Shown piece after piece: positions 10,499-20,040 of a DNA stretch of 24,960 nt. The position numbers and the translations under genes were made by a program. The notes under the pieces are model-generated. The model saw nothing but the letters and a program-made list of their open reading frames with translations, was not told where the DNA came from and searched no databases. Positions within the stretch are counted from its first letter, which is position 1, and each line of letters begins with the position of its first letter. The DNA is taken from positions 13,871 to 38,830 of the forward strand of contig MPNW01000836.1 in assembly GCA_011800805.1 (NCBI GenBank). The letters are read 5' to 3'. This stretch comes from Hirudo medicinalis (lineage: Eukaryota > Annelida > Clitellata > Hirudinida > Hirudinidae).

Positions 10499-12249
10499 AT
10501 GGCAGACACACATTACAAATCTCTGAACAGAGCTCAATTGAGCTATGACTACCTGCATACCAATTCGTGAGTTTTACACTTTTTTTATGGCTTTATAATT
10601 GCTTTATAGTTACTTTATAGTTGTTTGCAATAAACTAGGAGCTTTTTTTGATGTATTGCTTTGGCAATGTTTTAATAGTGAATGCTTTAGAAACTCGTTA
10701 ATTAACTTGTAATGCGTTTCGAATCTTGTCCCTTGGAGACATTGATTTATTTTCTGTTTTGAACATTCGATGCGTGCAAAGTTGATCTTAAAAATTCATC
10801 TGCTGCATTTGATTAAATATCTTCTGGAATCTGATAAATTCCTAAACGGGCTCATAATATTTTGCATATTCGAATAATTTATCGATTTTATCCAATGTTT
10901 CTATGTTTCATTCCTACACTTGACAACTCACTCACCCACTTACTCATCCACCCATCCACTCACCTACCCACTCACTCACCCACCCATCCACTCACCCACC
11001 CACCCATCCAATCACTCACTCAGTCACCCATCCACTCACCCACTCACTCATCTGCCCACTCACTCACTCATCCATTCTTCAAATCCAGGACAACCCACGA
11101 GTTTTTGTTCGGAGCATTGGCCGAGCTTCTGGATAATGCGAGGTGCGATTTCATTTCTTGCGGTTGATCGAGGATGACGTGACCGTTCAGCAATGTTTGC
11201 GTCTGTGTTTGTTTGTGTTTGTGTTTGTCTGAGTTTGTGTTTGTTTGTGTTTGTTTGCTCAGATCGAAATGACCTTAAGTGTCCAATAGCCGACGGCAAT
11301 TACGATAACATTGTGCGTAGCGATGGCGGCCATGAAGATGACGACCACGCTGATAGTCATCAAAATATTAGATAAAATAGATAAAAATGATAGACAAGTT
11401 AAAACATAAATCGAACGAATGTGTTGGCATGTCGAACGGTCGGACGGGTCAACTGGGGACCCGACAATGACTCACGTCGACGAATGCCGGACGTCATCTT
11501 TCGTTTCGATTCGTCGGCCTCATCGTGCGTCTGCTTTTTTGTTTCCCAGGGATGCCTCAGCCACGAAGATCAACATTTATTCAGGCAGGTGTCATGATTG
11601 ACATTGTCATCATTATCGTTATCATCATCATCGTCATCATCATCATAGCCATCATTATCACCATCATAGCCATCATCATCATCATCATCATCATAGCCAT
11701 TATCATCATAGCCATCATTATCACCATCATAGCCATCATCATCATAGCCATCATCATCATCATCATCATCTTAATTCGACTTCGCAAATTCTTTCAGTCA
11801 ACGACGAAACACTCAGGGGACGCTTCATGCTCTGTTTCCTTGACGACGGCCAGGGAATGTCGATAGGTCGGTTGTCGTGACGACCAATAGCGAATGCATT
11901 TGAAGAAGTCACTGGTTGTGAATGAGTGAATTATGAGTTGTTATTATTATCATTCACGTCGACGTCTTGATCGCCAGACGAGGCCAGCGACATCATCACC
12001 TTTGGCAAGTCCACCAAGAAGAGCCTCGACTCGCAGATCGGAATGTACGGAAACGGTCTGAAGTCGTAAGTTCTTACGTTCTGTTGTGTTGCGTCATTAG
12101 CATTATCATCATCATCATCATCATCAGCGAGATTGCCATCTTCGCCATCGTCATCATCAGCATTGCCACCATCATCATCATCATCATCATTACCGTCATC
12201 ATCATCATCAGCAATGCCATCATCACCACCACAACTATCATCATCATCG

Positions 12250-12288
<39 letters not shown>

Positions 12289-12415
12289 CCACCACCACAG
12301 GGGCTCGATGAGGATCGGAAACGACTTCATCCTATTCACCAAGAAGGGTGCCACCATGACTTGTGTCTTCCTGTCGAGGACCTTCCATGAGGAAGAAGAG
12401 ATTGATGAGGTGACG

Positions 12416-12447
<32 letters not shown>

Positions 12448-15400
12448 AATAATAATAATAACAATAATATAAATATTTAGGTTAATTATAATAATAATAT
12501 AAATAATAATAATAATAATAATATGAATACTAATGATGACTGAGTATATAAACATAATAATACTAATAATAATAAAATATTACCACATTACATATCACGG
12601 CCATTGTAATTGTTATTTCTCCCCACCTTTCTGACCACTCGAAGGTGATCGTCCCGATGCCCAGCTTCGACTCCCAGAATCGAAGGCCCTACATAAAGAA
12701 CCTCAAGGAGAAAGAAAAGGTATCTTGGCTCGTTAATTCGGTCGAGCGGTCGAGCGCCTCAGGGTTCGAATCCTGCCTCTGGACGTTCGAGGACGTCCTC
12801 TGGAGGTTCGAATCCTGCCTCTGGACGTTTTAGGACGTCCTCTGGAGGTTCAAATCCTGCCTCTGGATGTTCAAATCCTGCCTCTGGACGTTCGAGGACG
12901 TCCTCTGGAGGTTCGAATCCTGCCTCTGGACGTTCGAGGACGTCCTCGACGAACCCTGCGACGAATGACGGCGAATTACCGAATCGATCGCCGGTCGATC
13001 GATGCACGTCGACGCTTTTATCTCTCCATTAACTCGCTCGCTCGCTCGTCATTTGATCTGAAAATAAGCGACATAATTTAAATGATTACGTCGCTGTCTT
13101 TTGAATTACGACGTGATTACGACCACACGCACTTTCAAAACTAACTTATCGCCAGTGCTTTCCTTACGACGAACATTGTTATTATAGAAGTATGCTATGA
13201 ATTTTATAAAAATAAATATTATTATTATTATTATTATTAATATTAACATTATCATCATCAAAATCACAACTAATCAACAAATGATTAATGTAATAAATGT
13301 GAACCAGTCAAAACACCACTCAACCATCCCTCTTGCCACCCAGCACCAGGTCGAAATGTCCCTGATCCTCAAGTACTCGCCATTCAAGACCGAAGAAAGC
13401 TTCTTCGCCCAGTTCGACAGGATCGACGGAATGAGCGGGACCCTGGTCATCGTCTACAACCTCAAACTCCTCGACAGTGGCGAGCCGGAACTGGACGTGA
13501 AGTCCGACCTCCACGACATCGTCCTCTGCAACCCCCGGGGATTCTCCGACTACGACACGGACGAGGGGTGGGTGGCTCGCGACCTTTGGCTTCTATTTCT
13601 GTCGGCATGTTTTTTTTTGAGCGGGCCTTACCCTTGTCGTCTTCTCCCGAAACAGTCTCATGCCGGAGAGAAAGTCTTTCAGGGCGTACACGTCCATCCT
13701 GTACATCGACCCGAGGATGAGGGTCTACATCCAGGGGAAGAAGGTTCAGACCAAGCGGCTCGCGAACTGCCTGTACAAGCCCCGGGTCTACAAGTACTCG
13801 TCCAGCAGGTTCAAGCACAGGTCGGAGGTCGACCTCAAGAAAACCCAAGAGGAGGCAAAGTCGGGTCTGTGAATTGATGCACCGATTTGGGTGAATGAAT
13901 GAGGGGATTGATGAGCTAGGTGGGCTAGGGGGCGGAGTTTGGCGAACGAGTGTATGCATGCATCGATCTGATGAATCATGGATGGCAAACGAATGCATGC
14001 ATCGATCTGACGAATCATGGAAGGCGAACGAATGCATGCATGCATTGATCTGACGAATCACGGATGGCGAACGAATGCATGCATGCATTGATCTGACGAA
14101 TCACGGATGGCGAATGAATGCATGCATTGATCTGACGAATCATGGATGGCTAACGAATGCATGCATCGATCTGACAAATCATGGATGGTGAACGAATTCA
14201 TGCATGCATTGATCTGACGAATCACGGATGGCGAATGAATGCATGCATCGATCTGACGAATCATGGATGGCTAACGAATGCATGCATCGATCTGACGAAT
14301 CATGGATGGTGAACTTAACGAGCGACATGGTCACTGATAACGTGTCGTCATGTGTTTTTAGCTGAAAACAAGGCAAGAGAAGCAGAAAGCAAAGCTCGGT
14401 TAGTCAGTCAGTGACGTTATAGAACTCGTTTGTTCATTATTATGCAATTAATTATTATGCAATTAATTGTAATATTTAAATTACGATTAGAACTCATTCA
14501 TTATTATGCAAATAATAATTATAATGCAAATAATAATTATTATGCAAATAATTGTAATATTTAAATCATGTAAACTTATTCAATTGTGCATTAACAATGT
14601 TTCCGTTATAATCTCGTCTTTCGTTTGAAAGCACGTCGTACGACCGAAAATGACATTTTAGCCAATTAAACAAAATGTCATTTTGTAACCCGTCAACCCC
14701 CCCCCCCCAGGTTGGGAATTACATCCCCCTGGGATGTACCGTGGATTTGTGATTTTTGTGTGTGTGTGTTTTATTGGGTTCTTCGTTCGGAGTTTTGAAA
14801 TAAACGAATTCTAGATGAAACGAAAAGGCAGATGATGATGACGATGACGACGACATGATGATATTGATTTTTAACCACTTTTTTTTTCTAAAGAAATCTC
14901 GAGATCAAGCTCTCATCGTCGACGAACAAGGACCACAGGGTCGGTTGAATTCTTAAAATGATTGAAACTTTTATTAAGTGGTTATTGCATAAATTCATTC
15001 ACTTGCATAGTTCATTTTATTTTATTTTCTTTGTTTATCTCGACAGACTGAACTCAGAAGAGTGCAACAGAATGCATCCGAGCTGCGCAAGGAGGCCATG
15101 TTGAAAAAGATGGCCGCCGAAAGGAAGATGAAGTCAGTCGACCGATGGAACGATTGACCTAGCAATCGATTGATCGTTTCTTTATTCGTGCATCCATTCA
15201 TTCGTTCATCCATCCATTCATTCATCCATCCATTCATCAGTCCATCCATCCATTCATTCATGCATCCATCCATTCACACCCGTTTCCATTCATTTTGGTG
15301 TACCAATCCATCCATCCATTACTCGTCCTAGGTTGGTCAGAGAACCCAAGACCCTGATGTTCGTCTTCGGCATGAACATCGACAACAGGCAGCAGGACGG

Positions 15401-16940
15401 AATGTTCATCTACAACTGCAGCAGACTCATCAAGATGTACCAGAAGACCGGACCCCAGGCTGATGGGGGAGTGTGAGTTTCGGAGGGGGGGGGGTTGGAT
15501 GATCAGGGTGGATCAGGGGGAGAAGGATGGTAGGGTGCTGTTTCTGAAGAATATTTACTCGACTTATTTTTTTAAATTTCAGATTCTGCAGTGGTGTCGT
15601 CGGTGAGTTGACATTGAATTTGTGATTGTGGTGATGATGATGATAGTAATGATGATTGTGATGTTGATGATGATGATGATGATAGTAATGATGATTGTGA
15701 TGTTGATGATGATGATGATGATAGTATGATGATTGTGATGTTGATGATGATGATGATGATAGTAATGATGATTGTGATGTTGATGATGATGATAGTAATG
15801 ATGATTGTGATGTTGATGATGATGATAGTAATGATGATTGTGATGACAAAATTATAAACCAATCGAAGATATAGGAAGCAGTAAAAAAACCATTATACAT
15901 TCAAAATGTCGACCCCTCGATAGAATTTACCCGACCTTTTGACGCAGGGTTCGTCGATGTGCCCTACCTGGTCCTCGAGCCCACCCACAACAAGCAGGAC
16001 TTTGCAGACGCCAAGGAGTACAGGCACCTTTTGCAAGCCATGGGGGAGCACATGCTTCAATATTGGAAGGACATCAACATAGGTTGGTTGATGATGATGA
16101 TGGTGGTGGTGTTGATGATGATGATAGTGATGGTGTTGATGATGATGATGGTGGTGGTGGTGGTGATGATGATGGAGATGGTGTTGTTGATAATGATACT
16201 GAGTCATTTTTGTTTCATCTTCCAGTGGATCAAGGAGTGTCCAAGTTTTGGTGAGTTTATATTTCATTTACTCAAAATAAATTTCTGTGATTTGTTTGCA
16301 ATATTTTAAATTTTTGTAATTATTACCGCTTAATTATTAACTAATTGGTTATTATTAAAACGACCATCATCAATGCACAAATAATGGAATTTGTTACACT
16401 CATGTGATGATAGCGTTGATGATGATTGCACTGGTAACGATGTCTTTCGCAAACAGGGAAGGATTCGGATACCTGAGCTGCAACTGGAAGGAGTCCCCGT
16501 CCATGGACCAGAAGTTCATCCGCAAGAGGGCCATGCAGGTCCCCGTGGCCATCCAGTGCGGTGAGCCGACTTACCCGATTGTCGATTTTAAGTCAATCAA
16601 CGAATCGATTGCTCGATTGAATTTGTTTGAACTGATTTTAAATGCTTCATCTTCCAATCAGACCTCTGCCTCAAGTGGAGGATTCTCCCGTTTTCTTCCA
16701 ACAACCTCGGGAAGGTCTTCTCGGACGACTGGGTCTGCTCCATGAATCCCGACCCCTCCCACAACAGGTCGGTCGACCAATCCGGTTCGAGTCGTGCTGC
16801 GGCGTGATTAGTTAGGCCGACCAATTAAGAAACGGTCTCTTGCAGGTGCTCCGCCCCCGAAGAAAAGCTGAACATGCCCGAGGGAGTCCTCAAGAAGGTT
16901 GTCAAGACCAAGGAGGAGAAGGAGAGGAGCCTGGAGGAGG

Positions 16941-16971
<31 letters not shown>

Positions 16972-18156
16972 CTTGGTGGAGTTGGTGATGGTGATTATGG
17001 TAATGATGATGCTGACCTTGGTGGAGTTGGTGATGATGTGATGATGATGATGATGATCTTGATGGAGTTGGTGATGGTGATGATGATGATCTTGGTGGAG
17101 TTGGTGATGGTAATGATGATGCTGATCTTGGTGGAGTTGGTGATGATAATGATGGTAATGATGATGCTGATCTTGGTGGAGTTGGTGATGACGGTGATGA
17201 TGATGATGCTGATCTTGGTGGAGTTGGTGATGATAATGATGGTAATGATGATGCTGATCTTGGTGGAGTTGGTGATGATAATGATGGTAATGATGATGCT
17301 GATCTTGGTGGAGTTGGTGATGATAATGATGATGATGATGCTGATCTTGGTGGAGTCGGTGATGATTTGTGAAACACACACTTGATCACTGCAGGAGATC
17401 AAGAAGAAACGAGAGCAGCTGGACAAACTGACCGTAAGTTATGTTTAAAATGTCATGAATGACACCTGCCATCGTTTTGACGTCATCATCGCTCTTCTGT
17501 TTGTAATTCGATCTTTCGACATTCGCTTGTTAATTCATCCATTAATTCATTTGTTAATTCATTCGTTACTTCGTCTGTTAATTCATCCATTAATTCATTT
17601 GTTAATTCATTAGTTAATTTAATTTTAATTATTTTTTTATTGAGCCGATCGAGTAAATACGCAAATTCTCGAGTAATGCATTTGAATTAATCCATTCGTT
17701 CGTCACAATTCAGAAAGGCAAGAAGAAGTACAGCGACGACGACGACGACAGCCTCGACAACGATGACGACGGTATATTCAACAAAAAAAAGAAAAAGGTG
17801 ACAGTGCCTTGACATTTTCACATGATTACGGTTGTGGTGGTGATGATTGTGATGATTATGATGATGATATGGTGATGATGACGATATGATGACGATATGA
17901 TGACTACGATGATAATCCACACTCGCAGAAAAGGTTCAGCTCCCCAGACAGGTTGGGCAGGGCCCTGGGCGGCCACAAGAGACTCCGGGCTGCCAGGAAG
18001 AGCTATGCCGAAGAAGACGACGAGGACGAGGTTGATGATGACGACGACGACGATTTCGATGAGAATACGGCCAAGAAGAAGTTCAAGAGAAAGGTATGGT
18101 GATGATGATAACGACGACGATGATGATGATGATGATGATGATGGTGTTGGTGATGG

Positions 18157-18197
<41 letters not shown>

Positions 18198-19695
18198 CTG
18201 ATGATGATGAACTTTCAGGACCAGGATGACATTGGGAGCATGAGGAAGTCCTCGTCCATGTTTCAATCAAAGAGCAAGAGGAGGGTGAGTGGATTGTGAT
18301 TGTAACGCTGTTTAGGTATTTGTAATGATAACAATGATAACAATAGTGGTGATGATGATGACGATGGCGATGATGACGACGACGACGACGATATTAATAT
18401 TAATTATTACATTAACAATAGCAATAAATTTACGCTGGATTACATAATTGCTGCAACTGTAATCGTTAATATTTGTCATTCAGTATATCAAATAATAATA
18501 AATAATAATAATAATACCACAATCAAAGCAGACGAGCGACGATGACGAAGGCTACAACGGCCACAAATACGAGCCCGACGACGGCCACCCGAGAGCCAAC
18601 AGCAGGGGAGGGTCTCACCAGACGATGTCGTCTGCCATGATGAGGCCCTCGTCGTCCGATCACAACATGGAAGCGCCGTCGTCGTCGTCTTCGTCGCTGA
18701 CGGAGGACATCGCCAATGGTTTCAGGTCGGTCGAACGAATGGAATGATAATATAATGATAGAATAATAATAACAATAATAATAATAATAATAATAGGTCT
18801 GACGGAAATTACGTGCTCGTCATCATCATTATCGTTATCGGCATCATCATCATCATCACCACCATCATCATCATCATATTCTCCATCATGTCTTCCATTA
18901 CAAATGTCGTCCACTCATTCCATGACTAATCGAACTCTGCATCGTTATCGTCACGACGATTTGCAACAGGATGTGCCTGCGATACTTCCTCCCTCCCCAG
19001 TGGATCATGGACAAGGAGTCCGTGTCCTCCCTGTCCCTCCAGGACTTGTCCTCGTTCCCTCTCGACGACTTCTTCGACCACTATGAGAAAGGGCTCAAGA
19101 AGGTGGGTCCCGACCTTTCGACTCGACCCGGTTTCCGGTTCGACCCGACCATGCCCTTCCACTAAGTCCATGCCCCCCTTGGGTGGATCCAGGGGCAGGA
19201 GGATAAGGTTTCCCCCATTTTTAAGAGCTTTCTGATCGGTCGATGTCTTCCATTTCCAGCTGGTGCACAACTTCCAGAACGAGGCCCAGGTGAAGTCGGT
19301 GGAGTGCGACGCCGCAAAGGCCAAGCTCTTCTCCCTGAGGAAGCTGATTGCCAAACTCCTCAAGTCTATAAACGAGGTCAGTTCACGAGGTCGACCCGCT
19401 TTTCGAACGCCCTGGGCGGGTCAACCCAGACATCATCGACATGACATCATCATCAACATGTCATCATCATCAACATGACATCGTCATCAACATGTCATCA
19501 TCATCATCAACATGACATCGTCATCCCCAGGACTTCGACATCGACCCGGAATCGAATCCCGAGAGCGACCAGGTGGACGAGCTGCTAGCCCTCTGTGTCA
19601 AACAGGCATTCCAGGGGGGAGCCTCTGAGCCCGAGGAGACCGGTGCGACACCGCAGCCCGAGATTTCCACAGCCCCCAATCAGGATCAACCATGA
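10499..19695 (+). CDS. MORC2: MORC2-type GHKL ATPase with CW zinc finger
   Basis: 27 coding exons: 10499-10566, 11089-11142, 11550-11584, 11798-11866, 11978-12065, 12301-12409, 12645-12719, 13350-13567, 13656-13864, 14362-14398, 14894-14939, 15047-15132, 15332-15472, 15583-15602, 15948-16082, 16226-16250, 16457-16560, 16662-16767, 16846-16939, 17395-17433, 17714-17797, 17929-18093, 18219-18284, 18532-18725, 18970-19102, 19260-19376, 19531-19695. They total 2682 nt (893 aa) with matching phases throughout. The GHKL ATPase head has [15 protein letters not shown], Glu35, Asn39 (ELLDNARDASA), Asp68 (FLDDGQGM) and [16 protein letters not shown] charged coiled coil follows (about 300-360), then [20 protein letters not shown] and a CW finger at about 505-545 (C-LCLKWR...[11 protein letters not shown]...RC). 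The linker is acidic and basic, and the C-terminal helical region contains [12 protein letters not shown]2 silences chromatin with the HUSH complex in vertebrates (known family). No chromo-like domain was found. Confidence 0.96.
10920..11072. repeat. CACTCACCCATC-type minisatellite, MORC2 intron 1
   Basis: Interleaved CCATC, CACTCAC and CCCAC words in the 3' part of intron 1 (10567-11088). The 5' part of the intron is AT-rich and featureless. Confidence 0.93.
11195..11262. repeat. TGTTTG-rich repeat, MORC2 intron 2
   Basis: GTTTGTGTTTG words repeated about ten times. The rest of intron 2 (11143-11549) is unique sequence with no coding signal. Confidence 0.85.
11585..11797 (+). other. MORC2: Probable GC-AG intron (MORC2 intron 3)
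   Basis: The reading frame and residue spacing need the donor TCAG|GCAGGT at 11585 with the acceptor TTTCAG at 11796-11797. This gives [15 protein letters not shown] and puts the ATP-site Asp at residue 68, as in vertebrate MORC2. The nearby GT at 11589 with this acceptor shifts the frame to a stop. Confidence 0.75.
11600..11770. repeat. (CAT)n / CATAGCCATCAT compound repeat, MORC2 intron 3
   Basis: CAT triplets interrupted by repeated ATAGCCATCATTATCACC modules, filling most of intron 3. Confidence 0.95.
12100..12300. repeat. (CAT)n/(CAC)n repeat reaching the acceptor, MORC2 intron 5
   Basis: A CAT array with CAC ends directly in the splice acceptor (CACCACCACCACAG, 12287-12300). The microsatellite therefore supplies the pyrimidine-rich stretch in front of exon 6. 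Confidence 0.93.
12417..12535. repeat. (CAA)n then (AAT)n, MORC2 intron 6
   Basis: A CAA array (about 12417-12445) is followed by AAT-type sequence immediately after the donor of exon 6. Confidence 0.93.
12728..12955. repeat. 42-bp minisatellite with tRNA B-box words, MORC2 intron 7
   Basis: A 42-bp unit (GGTTCGAATCCTGCCTCTGG plus a GACGTTCGAGGACGTCCTCT-type half) repeats at 12763, 12805, 12847 and 12910, with a 21-bp partial copy near 12869. GGTTCGAATCC matches the tRNA T-arm/B-box. The sequence just before the array (12726-12760, TTGGCTCGTT...GGTCGAGCG) resembles a D-arm. Likely derived from a tRNA-related SINE or tRNA fragment (inference). Confidence 0.8.
13955..14315. repeat. 39/43-bp minisatellite with higher-order structure, MORC2 intron 9
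   Basis: GATCTGA starts nine units at 13965, 14004, 14047, 14090, 14129, 14168, 14211, 14250 and 14289, spaced 39 or 43 bp by loss or gain of one GCAT. The order 43-39-39 occurs twice, giving a 121-bp higher-order unit (14047-14167 and 14168-14288). Confidence 0.93.
14440..14560. repeat. AT-rich tandem block with ATGCAAAT octamers, MORC2 intron 10
   Basis: ATGCAAAT occurs at 14506, 14524 and 14542, exactly 18 bp apart, preceded by two ATGCAATT copies at 14442 and 14457. A poly-C run lies at about 14698-14708. The rest of intron 10 (14399-14893) shows no gene. Confidence 0.85.
15180..15320. repeat. CCATCCATTCATT-type repeat, MORC2 intron 12
   Basis: Repeated CATCCATCCATTCATTC words fill most of intron 12 (15133-15331). 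Confidence 0.92.
15625..15848. repeat. GATGATAGTAATGATGATTGTGATGTT minisatellite, MORC2 intron 14
   Basis: Six imperfect units made of GAT triplets plus AGTAATGATGATTGTGATGT, varying by the number of GAT triplets. They fill the 5' part of intron 14 (15603-15947). Confidence 0.94.
16086..16196. repeat. GATGATGGTGGTGTT repeat, MORC2 intron 15
   Basis: GAT/GGT triplet array occupying most of intron 15 (16083-16225). Confidence 0.93.
16942..17370. repeat. GATCTTGGTGGAGTTGGTGATG minisatellite, MORC2 intron 19
   Basis: About nine units, each with CTTGGTGGAGTTGGTGATG followed by a variable GAT/AAT spacer, fill intron 19 (16940-17394). Unit lengths are multiples of three, so several frames stay open, but these are not genes. 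Confidence 0.95.
18098..18212. repeat. (GAT)n array, MORC2 intron 22
   Basis: GAT triplets with GGT interruptions fill intron 22 (18094-18218). Similar GAT sequence occurs in intron 21 (about 17835-17910), intron 23 (about 18345-18400, with AAT sequence near 18490-18516) and, as CAT, intron 24 (about 18820-18885). Confidence 0.94.
19440..19525. repeat. CATCATCATCAACATGACATCGT minisatellite, MORC2 intron 26
   Basis: Four imperfect copies of a unit mixing CATCATCAACATG with ACATCGTCA or TCATCATCA, ending at the acceptor of the last exon. Confidence 0.92.
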
Positions 19696-19702
19696 AGACG
19701 AG

Positions 19703-19737
<35 letters not shown>

Positions 19738-19971
19738 TGATGATGATGATCTGCGTTTTCTAGTTGTCAGACTGGGATTCATCGCTGGCATGCAGAAGAG
19801 ATCAAAATCAAAGGAGGCGATGATTATGATTACAATTATAATGATTATCATGTTGTTGTTGTTGTTGTTGGTGATGGTGATGGTGGTGATGATGATGATG
19901 TGGCAAGATTCTTTCTTTTATTTTACGTTTTTCATCTTTGTTCCACCAGGAGTGATTTTTTCAGACATTCG

Positions 19972-20003
<32 letters not shown>

Positions 20004-20007
20004 TCGG

Positions 20008-20040
<33 letters not shown>

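Noticed and set aside
12741..12780. Functional tRNA gene
   Set aside because: Only D-arm-like and T-arm-like words are present; no acceptor stem, anticodon arm or proper five-base T stem can be formed.
12759..13007. 82-aa minus-strand frame with a 14-residue repeat ([14 protein letters not shown])
   Set aside because: Antisense of the 42-bp intron minisatellite; the unit is a multiple of three, so the frame stays open by chance.
13462..14376. Minus-strand frames rich in DSSDRCMHS repeats
   Set aside because: Partly antisense of MORC2 exons 8-9 and partly the intron 9 minisatellite.
15430..17426. His/Ser/Ile-rich frames of 96-193 aa
   Set aside because: Reading of GAT/CAT arrays in introns 14-19.
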